Below, one piece after another: positions 28,201 to 40,200 of a DNA stretch of 60,000 bases (the stretch's first letter is position 1; every line of letters starts with the position of its first letter). The notes under the pieces are model-generated. The model was not told the origin of the DNA and searched no databases. It was given only the letters and a program-made list of their open reading frames with translations. A program made the position numbers and the translations under genes. Source of the DNA: Antedon mediterranea (lineage: Eukaryota; Echinodermata; Crinoidea; Comatulida; Antedonidae); the NCBI RefSeq assembly GCF_964355755.1, contig NC_092670.1, forward strand, positions 3,747,001 to 3,807,000. The letters are read 5' to 3'.

Positions 28201-31200
28201 TATAAAAATATACAAAAAATAACCATAGGCTAAAAGTAATGCATCTACAAAGGTTTAAAACAAAATTGGGAATATGCATTTATAAACTTTAAAGAGTATT
28301 TACAATGATTTGAAATTGAAAACATAAAAAACTAAAAATAGTGCTGAGTTGTGTCTATTATGTGTCATATAGAATATATACAGTATACTGTAGCATAGGT
28401 GAAATTACAAGACCCAAACAATTTTTAGTAACATTACATTATCAAAATCAAACATGAAGTTGACAATTTCGAATAATAATGATTTGAGCAGAAAGATATA
28501 AGATTTGGAAGAAAATTTCTATTGATCATACATTCCAATAATTATCGATCTATAGTTTCCCCTATGTTTCATAATTTTTGGGATTTTATTTGTGTTACAC
28601 GAGCTTGTTGAAAATAAGAACTTTCTTATCAGTGGGGGGATAGTTCAAATTACACAGTAAAATCTCTATTCTTTTGTACACAAATTTTGTAAATAGAGAG
28701 GCATTATAAAAAGCTATGAAAATAAATGGTGTGGTAAAAAATGTTATCAGATGACTAAATATAGGTAATATAACTTGAATATTACATTTCTGATATTTTT
28801 ATTCAACTTCAGATTTTTATTTTCATGCTATAGCAAAAATTATCCACCGTATATCCACCATCTTTTTTTACCGTCTAGGGAGTCACCAGATGTGTTATTA
28901 CATTAGGTTAACTACCTAACTAATGAAAAAAAGTCTCCCTGGTTTTTATGGAATAATTTTGACAAATTTTGTATTTGACCATATTAAGGGAAATTCATGT
29001 TTTTTCGTCTTGATTTTTGTTACAAATATTTGATTTATGTACAATTAACCAAATATTATATCTAAAATTCATGCCTGTACCTGAGCTTTAAATTCAACTG
29101 GCCATATGATAATTTGATTGAAGATATGCTTAATTTTTATATGAATTCATATCTACATTTCAACAGCTTTCATAGTGTGTTACAAACATAAAGGTCACCT
29201 TTAATTCTGAAGAGTTGTAAGATATTCAAATATACGATGAAGGAGATATAAAATACATGACATCACATTATTCAAATATTTAGCCATTTGTTGTCGAGAT
29301 GAAAATAATGGCAACTCATGAGAGAGATAATTGATTGAGCTAGCACATATTCAAATTTCATGGAAAATCGGGCACAGATAAGCTTTAAGCTAATGTTAAT
29401 GAATGAGAAATGTTGATAATAAAAGAGCTGCAACTCTGAGGCTTTATAAACACAAAGAAGGACAAAATTATTTATGCCTTAGGTGAAAAAAATGCTGTCA
29501 GAAATATAAGATTCAAATTATTGGGAATCCAGAACAAAATAATGTGGAGGAGTTTCGTCATCCTCTCTTCTGTTCATAACTTCATTTGTGCACCTCATTT
29601 TCTCAATCACAGTGTCAGAAATAACGTAGTCATTTTCAGTCTGCTGTTCTGCTGGTGTGTCATCAATTGTATAGTAAACATCTTCCTCTTCAATGGTTCC
29701 TTGAATGTCGGAAATCTCTTGGACCCTTGTGCCATTGTTTCTTTGATAATGCATGGCAGGTTCTGGTTTCTTGTGATGTTTCTTCTTAAGTTGATAAAGT
29801 AACACAATTACAACAATCAAAAGCGTGATTGTACTTGTTGCCAGTGCTATTGTGGTTGTTTTATTGTTGTCACTTCCTGGATTAGATTTTTGGGATGTTG
29901 TCTCAAATACCACTTCCTTGTTAATAGTTGGTGTGATATTTTTGTGGTTGTGTTTCACAGTTGTTCTGTAAAAACAAGGTCTGTCTGTCGGAATACTTTC
30001 AGTGGTAGAGATATCTTGGTAGTTGCTTTGGGATGTTGTCTTTTGGTCTATTGGTATGATGGTATCATTAATAGTGAATTCAATTTCATCAGCTCCTTTC
30101 TGAACTTCTGTGCTCACCAGACACTTGACAGTGTAACTACCAGCTGGTAAATTGTTAAAACATCTTTCATCTGTATTTTGCTGGTAATCATTCTCTGCCA
30201 ATTCTTCTTCATTCAAATGCCAGTTGTAGATTTTCTTTTGACCAGATCCACCTGCTGCATAGCATTTGAAGCAATTCTGATTCAATGACATTTCAGATGT
30301 TTCGTATAACCTCTTGACCTCCACCATTAATTGTGTGTGAACTTTTAATATCAATGTGTAACACCAAATTTCTAAATTGTTTTTATTTGTTTTAAGAATT
30401 GATAAACAGTAGAAGAATATCACTTCTCCAGAATAAAAACCATTAATAGTCTGATTATAATTTACATCATATAAATTATAAGAATGTATGATGTTGTAGT
30501 TTCCTTGGATCCACCCAATTGTGACATCATAACTCAAGTCATTTGACAATCTAATGATATTACAAGAAATTTGTACTTCCTTTCTTTCAATAATGTTATT
30601 AAAACCTTTACAAGAAATGCGCTTGCTATTCTCGTCAGATATTCCATATTCAACACCAGATGTAGGAACCAAATATTGTGAATTATCATCATCTTCACAT
30701 GTGTATATTCCATGGCCTTGCTGTCTATTCAAAGATAAGAAAACATGACATCTAATGTTTACCTTTTTAAAAGAGTAATCTTTAAAGATGTACAGTCCAG
30801 CATTGTCTTTAACAACAAAGTCCTTTGGAAGAACCTGGTATTCTTTCATCACTGGTAAAACTCTCACTGTCCATAGCTTGATGAGTGATAGTAAAGCCTA
30901 TCAAATTCAACAAAATCTGAAGCTCCATGTCTGAATATCAACAAGAAGATTATGAGGATCATGAGAGATTTCATCTTTGTAAAAATCTGTGTTTAGCACG
31001 TCTTTACAGTGTAAGAATGAAATATTAAAGTGCTGGTTTTGTTGTAATGCAATAATTTAATTTTCTTTCTCAAATATAAACTGTTTTCTCAGTTCAAACT
31101 ATGTAACAAAATTAATTAAAAAACAGTTATGAAAGTTATAGAAACAACAAAAATCGACACAAAGTCTACAATTAAGTTTATGACGTGCTCAGGATAAGAC

Positions 31201-34200
31201 GTGTATAGCGAGCGCTCCTCATTTGACTACAATTTACACGGCGTGTATGCATCATGGCCACCAAACCCAAGACTCGCTCTCGCCCAGCCGATATTGAAAG
31301 TGCTTGTTCCAACCCTGTGGACTTTAACAATTTTGTACATGCTTCCCTAAAATCATTATTAGATGGGCAGGCAAAAATTAAAGAGGATTTGAACCAAGCT
31401 ATTGGATTTAACTCGGACAGAATCGCAGCACTCGAAGAAAACGATATTATCAAGGCTAACAAGATTGGTCAACTCGAACAAACGGTTGATAAACTATCAT
31501 CTACGGTTGCGAAGCTCGAACTAGAGGCCAACAAATCCGAACGCTTCAGCCGACGTAACAACGTTCGAATTGTGGGACTTAAAGAAGAATCAGGTGAGGA
31601 TTGTGTTGTCTTGGCCAGGAACATTCTAATAGATAACTTTGAATTTAGTGAAATACCAACGATAGAGCGTGCACATCGAGTCGGTCCTGTACTGCCGGTG
31701 AGTCCCCGACACATCATAATTAAACTACTTAGTTATAACTCTAAAGTTCAAGTCATGAAACAGAAGAATATTGCCTTACAAGATAAACAGTTTTACGTGA
31801 TAGATGATCTGACCTTAGTGGATTATAAAGAAAAGAAGAAATGGAAATTTCAAGTTAAAGCTTTATATGACAATGGAACTAAACTTAAATTCTCTGCTGG
31901 TAAATGGCGAACTTCTACGGGGACTCCCTATATATTCAAGTAACTTTTACGGTGTTTTGAGGAACTGGGATATGAATGGTTTCTTTTTCTCTGCCTTCTT
32001 TCATTTTGTAATGTCAGTATATTTAACCTGGCTTTGCTTGTTTAAATTCCAAGCATGTCCGCTACGTACCATTATGCAAATTATACCTTTGCATACCCGG
32101 TTACATACCTAATGAATTATTCTCCGTTTTATACACGGGGAGTGCAACGCTTACGCTACCTATGTATTAGTAATACGGCAGCACTAAACAGAATTGTTTT
32201 ATGTTTAATTATTGTTATATTTAGTTTTTTATTTTATTATATTATTGTTAACTTTTACCTAATGTTTAAATTATCTATGATACCTATAATTAATGTGCCA
32301 ATCCAACCCTACAACTGATGTGAAATTTAACCCCTTTGTGGCATACGAGAACATGAATATTAACGAAAATGTTGATCCACATTCTCAATTTTATGCTAGT
32401 TTAAATGAATCTAATTATTTTGATCCAGAAACATTCTCAGAGAATTTCTCTAAGCATAACAATGATAAAAATATTTTGTCTACTATCCATTTTAATACAC
32501 GTAGTCTCTTGGGCAAGATGGATTCTTTAAAACGTTTTCTTCTTACACTTGAATTTGACTTTGATGTTATTGCTATTACTGAATCTTGGCTACAGTATGA
32601 CAATAATCCCCTAACAGATATGCCGGGTTATAATATTTTTTCTAGAAATAGGAAATCTAAGGCGGGTGGTGGCGTAGCCCTGTACGTACGAAACAATGTA
32701 TCAGTTACTGTCCGTAATGATTTAACAACAGATGAATCAATATGTGAATCGATATTTATTGAAATAGAACAGATACATGGGAAAAATATCATCGTGGGAA
32801 CAATCTATCGTGCTCCGTCTTTGAATATCAATGCATTCAATGATATCCTAGATAACCTACTTCATACTCTTTCAACTGAAAATAAGCTGGTATATCTGTT
32901 GGGTGATTTCAATATAGATATTTTGCAATATACTTATGAAACCACAACTAACAATTTTGTAAACACTCTTTTTAGCAACTTTTATTTACCGCTAATACTT
33001 AGACCTACTAGGATAACATCAAATAGTGCTACTCTTATTGATAACATATTAACCAACCAGCCTGATTTACACCTCGCTAGTGGTCAGCTCTATTGCGATA
33101 TTTCCGATCACCTACCTGTTTTTTCTATATCTACCTTAACATACAAAAATACTCAAGCAGTCAGTAGACCTCCAAATAAACCTTTTAGGAAAATTAATGA
33201 AAATAACATCGAACAATTTAAACGAGAGCTTAGCGTAATAACATGGAACGATGTGAACTTATTGCAAGAACCTAATCAAGCTTATAATAGTTTTGAAACT
33301 AAATTAAAACTTTTATATAATAAACATTTTCCAATGACTACGCAAAGTAAAAAAAACACAAAATTAAAACCTTGGATGTCAAATGGTCTGTTGCAATCTA
33401 CTAAATATAAACACAAGTTATATGCTAAATACCTAAATAATCCTACCAATCATAATAAAATAAAATACACTAAATTCCGTAATACCTTAAATTCACTTAT
33501 TAAACGTGTTAAAACCGAATACTATCAAAACAGATTCACTCAATGTCAACATGATATTAAAGGTACTTGGCGCGTAATTAACTCCTTGATTAAAAGGTCT
33601 CCGAATTTGAATACGAAAGTTGTTCTAACAGGCAATAATGGTGAATCCATTGAAGACCCGTCTCAAATCGCAAATGAATTCAATAAGTTTTTTGTCGAAA
33701 TTGGACCAACTCTTTCAAAAAAATTGCCAACCGATCAATCTGATTTTAAAACGTATTTGCCCTTACCTACTTTAAACTCTTTATTTATGTGTCCAGTGTC
33801 TGATACAGAAATTATAGATATTGTCAAGTGTTTTAAAACTAATAAAGCGCAAGGACTTGATGAATTCAGTCCAAAAGTTATTAAACAATCAATTTCCCTT
33901 TTGGTTAAACCTCTATGTCACATATTTAATCTGTCTTTAACAAAAGGAGTTTTTCCAAATAAATTGAAATTGGCAAGAGTTACTCCCATCTTTAAAGCAG
34001 GAAAAAAGGACACTTTATCTAATTACCGACCGATCTCAGTCCTTTCGCTATTTTCTAAAATATTAGAAAGAATTATCTATAATAGAACCTATGCCTTTAT
34101 GGAAAAAAATAATATTCTATTCAATAAGCAATTTGGATTTCGCAAACATTTTGATACCGCAATGGCCTTAATTGATTTGTCCAATGAAATAATAGATGCA

Positions 34201-37200
34201 TTTGAAAATGATGAGTTTGCAATTGGTGTTTTTGTCGATCTATCGAAAGCATTCGATACCATTAACCATCCCATTCTTCTTTCAAAACTGTATCACTATG
34301 GTATTCGCGGTGTTCCTCTCAATTTATTTAAGAGCTATTTATCCAACCGCTACCAATGTACCAAGTTTTGTGATTCCCAATCCGACTATTTGCCTATTAC
34401 CTGTGGAGTACCACAAGGTTCATTACTAGGTCCTCTTCTGTTTCTTTTATATGTGAATGATATTTACAATTCGTCAGTATCTTTATCTTACTTTTTATAT
34501 GCAGATGACACAACACTAATCTGTAAAAATCGACACTTAGAGTCGTTATTTAACACTGTAAATACAAGTTTAATTAATGTATCCGAATGGTTTCTGGCAA
34601 ACAGCCTTTCTGTAAATCTAAAAAAGTGCAGCTATGTTCTGTTTAGAAGTAGTACGATGCCGATTAAATTAGGTCCATTGCAAATTAAACTAAATGGTTC
34701 TGTTCTCCCCATGGTCAATCATGCAAAATTTTTGGGTGTATCCATTGATAGTCGTCTGACATGGAAACCCCATGTTATTGAGACAGAAAACAAAATCTCA
34801 AAAAATATTGGTATAATTTGTAGACTGGCATCTTTTCTTCCACATCATATTCTCCGAACACTCTACTGCTCCCTTGTTTTGCCATATCTTTTATATTGCA
34901 ATATCGTTTGGTGTAACACATTCCCATCTAATTTAAATAAACTTCAAATACTACAAAAGAAAATCATTCGAATAATTTCGAATGTTTCACCTAGAACTAG
35001 TACAGATCCTTTATTTCGTTCTCTCAAATTATTAAAATTAACAGATATTAATATTTTCCAACAATGTTTATTTATTTACAAAAGCCAAAATGCTCTTCTT
35101 CCATCTCATTTACGCGATATGTTTTCTCCCAATTATGAATTTCACGGCTATTCCACAAGAATCCTCAATAACCTTCATATTCCTAAACATAAAAAGACTT
35201 CTTTTCAACATAATATTAGATTTACTGGACCCAAGATATGGAACTCACTTCCTAACAAAATTACAACTTCTGCAAACAAACATAGCTTCGTCTTTAACAC
35301 TAAACAATATCTAATACAAAAGTAAATTAATTAACTAGTTATATTCTAGGTATCAGTTTTTTATTGTTTTCATATTCCGTTATGGTAATTACTTTATTCC
35401 TATATACCATTTACTATTATTTACTAATTTGATTTTAGTTACTTTTTGTTTTGTTCAGGCACTTTCAACACAAGCTTTTGCTTTTTAGAAATTGTGCCTC
35501 CTTCATAATATTGTTTTATTCATGTTAAAGATGAGAAGAAAAAAAATTGTATTGTTTTAACTATCTTTCTTCTCGTCATGAATTTTGTGTATTATATTAT
35601 TTATTTTGTATATTATGAAGGAAATAAATGTTATTATGAAATGAAATGAAATGAAATGAAGTTGACCTCTGTTGTGCATACATACTCTTATGGTATGTGG
35701 TATAGTTTGTCCGGTGTGGTATTGTTAAGAGGTGTGCCGTTGATAGTACAGTGTGGTTGGATAGCATATTCAAATAAGGCAATGATTACTAACCAATATT
35801 TTATATTTGTAACATTTTTGCAGATTACAATTGTGTTGAGGAATAAATTACTGTATATTATGAAATGGTTTTTAAGTTGAGGAAGTAGACTATACTATTA
35901 TTTTAAAATATAAAAACTAAACTAACCTTTTACATTATTAGTTTTGTTTGTTGATGAAAGTCTATCAGTTTTGTTATTAATTATTCCAATGTTTTAATAC
36001 AATAGGTTCTCACGCTATCATAAATAGTACAATAAGAGGTGTGGTTAATTATTTAAAATAGTTTTTTAATGCTTATTTCAATCTGTAGCCTCAATTGCCT
36101 TTTTTTTTGTTTAGCTTTTAATGAAAGTTAGTTAAAAAAGTAATTATTGCAAGTATTATATTTTATTAGAATTATTTTCATTAAAAAAAGCAAGTTCAAG
36201 TTTACATGTTGTAAGATGTTTCAAAACTTTAGTATTCATAATTAATGTATTTGCTTCTTGTTTAAATTTACATGCTAAAGCAAGATACACAATTTAGCAG
36301 CAACAACTTCTTGTAAAGGATTAAAAATAAATAATATTCACATATTTGTACAGTTATTGTTTGTGCTTAGAGCCATACTCATTCAGTTTATATATATACA
36401 GGTTGTGTATAATTGTTGGCATTATAATGGACTGGGCTATTACAAATAAAGTATTGTACAACTTGGTTAGAATATTTAAAAGTAAATTTCTAACATTTCT
36501 ATGTTTTACAAAAGAAAAAAACAAAATACTAAACCTTTTACCACTTTGAAACAAAATAACAGCATTAATTTGAAATCAATATGGGATTATTAGTATATAA
36601 TTGGAATCCTCACTATAGAGATAATGCTGTATTAAAACTTCTTTTATTTGTACAGAAACATTTTTAAAGTTTTACTGTTATCCAATTCCTAGTTTAGTTC
36701 CATAATAGCTGAAAACTAATGTTAAATTGTTTTGTGTTTGCTTGTAGATTTCATCTGTGTTCTATTTCATCTTTGTTCTACAATATATCTCTTCACACTA
36801 CATATTATGCATTGCAAGTGCCTTTAAGAATTTGAGTATCATCTGTCTTGTTCTGTTGACTTTATTGGTTCATTTGTCACATGCCACATGTTTTATTAGC
36901 ATATTCCTTGACATCTTCCATTTCCTCTGTGTTATAATATTGTTTCATTATATAAATGTTGGAATTTAGGAATAGGAGTATCATCTGTCTTGTTCTGTTG
37001 ACTAGTTGAAGGTTCTGTCACTTTCATGTCATATGTTTTATTAGCATATTCCTTGACATCTTCCATTTCCACTGTGTTATATATCGTTTCACTGTATATC
37101 TGCATGTCTCTCTGACTTGGTTCCTCATCAAGTGGTCTATTCTCTGATACAATTTGTTTTATTGGTTGTCTTGGTGATTGGTTGTCATTTTCTTTGATGT

Positions 37201-40200
37201 CATAATAGATTACCTCATTTGTTGTTTGGCTTCTGGATGTGCTTGATATTATGACATTTTGTCTTTGTTGTTGTATTATGTCAGAAACATCAGAAATACC
37301 ATGAACAATGTTTCTTTGATAATGCAAGATAGGTTCTGGTTTCTTGTGATGTTTCTTCTTGAGTTGGTAAAGTAACACAAGTACAACAATTATAAGTAGA
37401 ATAGTAATTGTTGCCAGTGTCATTGTGGTTATTTTATAATTGTTTGTTTCTTTCATGTCATTTGCTTCATTGTATTCATGATGGGTTATCCAGCTTTGTG
37501 TTGGTTGATCTGATCTTTGTGTCTTTGTTGTTTCTTGCAGTTGTTTTCCCAGGAAAGTATGTCTTGTCTGTTTGTCAGTTTGGATACTGTTAGTGCCAAG
37601 AGATATATCTTGATGATAATAGATGTTTTGGGATGTTGTCAGAGTTTTCATTCTCTTTATTGACATTGTTTTCTCAGTTGTTATATCATCAGTGGTAGAG
37701 ATATCATGATAGTTGTTCTGTGATGCCAGAGTCTTCATTCTGTCTAATGATGTTCTTGGTTTGTCTGTTGGCATGATATCTTGGTAGTTGCTTTGGGTTG
37801 TTTCTTTGTTTACATCTGTAATTGTAAATTCAATGTCAGCAGATCTGTTTTGAATCGTTGTACTCACCAGACACTTGACAGTGTAATTACCGGCTGTTAA
37901 ATTGTTGAAACATTTTTCATCTGTCTCTTGTTCGTAGTTATACTCTGTCATTCTCGCTTCATTCAAACTCCAGTTGTAGATTTGTTCACCAGACTCACAT
38001 GTTGCATAGCATTTGAAGCAATTAACTGTTGATGTTTCATGTAACCTCTTGACCTTAACCTTTAATTGGGAGTGAACTTAATACCAAAGTGGAGCAAAAC
38101 ATGTTCAAGTTTATTTTTCTATTTTTATCTAGCAATGAAACACAGAAGAAAAATATCACTTCTCCTGAATAAAAACCATTAATAGTCTGATTATAGTTAA
38201 TTATTCCATTGTCAGTATATGAAAAAGACTTTGTAATGTTGTAGCTTCCTTGGATCCACCCAGATATCAGATACAATTTGTTATACCCTGTCAAGTTGAA
38301 ACTACAAGAAATTAGTTGTTTCTTCTGTTCAATTATGTCATTCAAACCTTGACAGTTAAAGCGTCTAGTAAAATTCCAGTCAGGTGATGCATATAAAACA
38401 TCAGATGTAGGAACCAAATATTGTGAATTGTCATCATCTTCACAGGTGTATATTCCATGGCCATGCTGTCTATTCAAAGATAAAAACTGTGGGCATCTAA
38501 TTGATAATTTTGTAAAAGTGTAATCTTTAAAGATTATTAGTTCAGCATCGTCTTTAACAACAAAGCCATTTGGAACAACCTGGTATTCTTTGCCTGCTGG
38601 TAAAACTCTAACATATGGACTGTAGCTTGATAGTCGATAGTAAACCCTATCAAATTCAACAAAATCTGAAGCTCCATGTCTAATTAACAAGAAGATTATG
38701 AGGATCATGAGAGATTTCAAAGTCATCTTTTTGAAAATCTGAATTGCTCGACATAGACTGAGTAGTGTTTGCACATCTGATGTTTTAATAAAATAACGAA
38801 ATGTTGGTTAAGTAATGTAATTTTAGTTAAATGTTGTTTACTTTTTGTGTTTTGGTTTTATTATTGAAATCTAATCTGTTTTCTTAGCATAAACTGCTGT
38901 ATGTTCAACAAATAAAACAGTTAATACATGTAAGGTATTACAACTAAAGATTGTTGATTATAATAACAAAAATGATTTAAGCACAAACAACACAAATTCT
39001 ACAAATTGAAATTTGATGTGTATTCGGATATATATATATATATATATATTTCAAATTAATTAATTAAATTTCAGTATATCACCGGGTGGTTTCGAATTAA
39101 TGTTCATTGCCTAATGTGTTTATATATATAAAAGTATCTCTTCGGAGATCCCGCCTCGTGAATAAAAATACTGAAAGATGAGGGCGTATCAATTTGATCT
39201 CTGGTACGCGTGCGTACAACTGAGGACTAGTGCTGTTCCGCCGTACCACGCCGAGAATGTTAAAGAGTCGCTATCCAATCGAGTTTGAACAATACCATGA
39301 AAGCCCCAGTGGTCTAATGGTTAGGACATCTGCATATCAAGCAGGCGGTCCGAGTTCGAGTCTCGGTTGGGGCGACTTTTTCTCATTCTCACAGATTTCC
39401 TCATCTTTATCGTTTCAAATTAATTAATTAAATTTCAGTATATCACCGGGCGGTTTCGAATTAATGTTCATTGCCTAATGTGTTTATATATATATATATA
39501 TATATATATGACGTTACCCAAATTCCTTCACTTGCACTGATGAAGGGCTAGTGTTGCCCGAAAGCTCTGCTAACTTTTCTGGCTGTTTTACTTTATCGTT
39601 TTGATTTAGCTTTTCGCTTTGTTTTTTGTATCTCCATTGAGATCCAGCCACTGATACCCACAGCATTGTCATTTTGTATCTCCATTGAGATCCAGCCACT
39701 GATACCCACAGCATTGTCATTTTGTATCTCCATTGAGATCCAGCCAATGATACCCACAGCATTGTCATTTTGTATCTCCATTGAGATCCAGCCAATGATA
39801 CCCACAGCATTGTCATTTTGTATCTCCATTGAGATCCAGCCAATGATACCCACAGCATTGTCATTTTGTATCTCCATTGAGATCCAGCCACTGATACCCA
39901 CAGCATTGTCATTTTGTATCTCCATTGAGATCCAGCCACTGATACCCACAGCATTGTCATTTTTTATATCCATTGAGATCCAGCCAATGATACCCACAGC
40001 ATTGTCATTTTGTATCTCCATTGAGATCCAGCCAATGATACCCACAGCATTGTCATTTTGTATCTCCATTGAGATCCAGCCAATGATACCCACAGCATTG
40101 TCATTTTGTATCTCCATTGAGATCCAGCCACTGATACCCACAGCATTGTCATTTTGTATCTCCATTGAGATCCAGCCACTGATACCCACAGCATTGTCAT

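Larger units (their letters stand above)
31190..35660 (+). mobile_element. Full-length-looking non-LTR retrotransposon (CR1/L2-like group)
   Basis: A short 5' UTR, ORF1 (31254-31943), a 349-bp gap, ORF2 (32293-35325), a 335-bp 3' UTR with a hairpin-like tract (AGAAGAAAAAAAATT .. TTTCTTCTCGTC), and a 3' end of repeated TGAAA units (about 35636-35659). Short 3' repeats and an ORF2 with APE endonuclease plus RT fit the CR1/L2 side of the Jockey superfamily; the clade is an inference. Exact 5' end and target duplication were not determined. It is sense to the host WD-repeat gene and antisense to the receptor genes. Confidence 0.8.
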
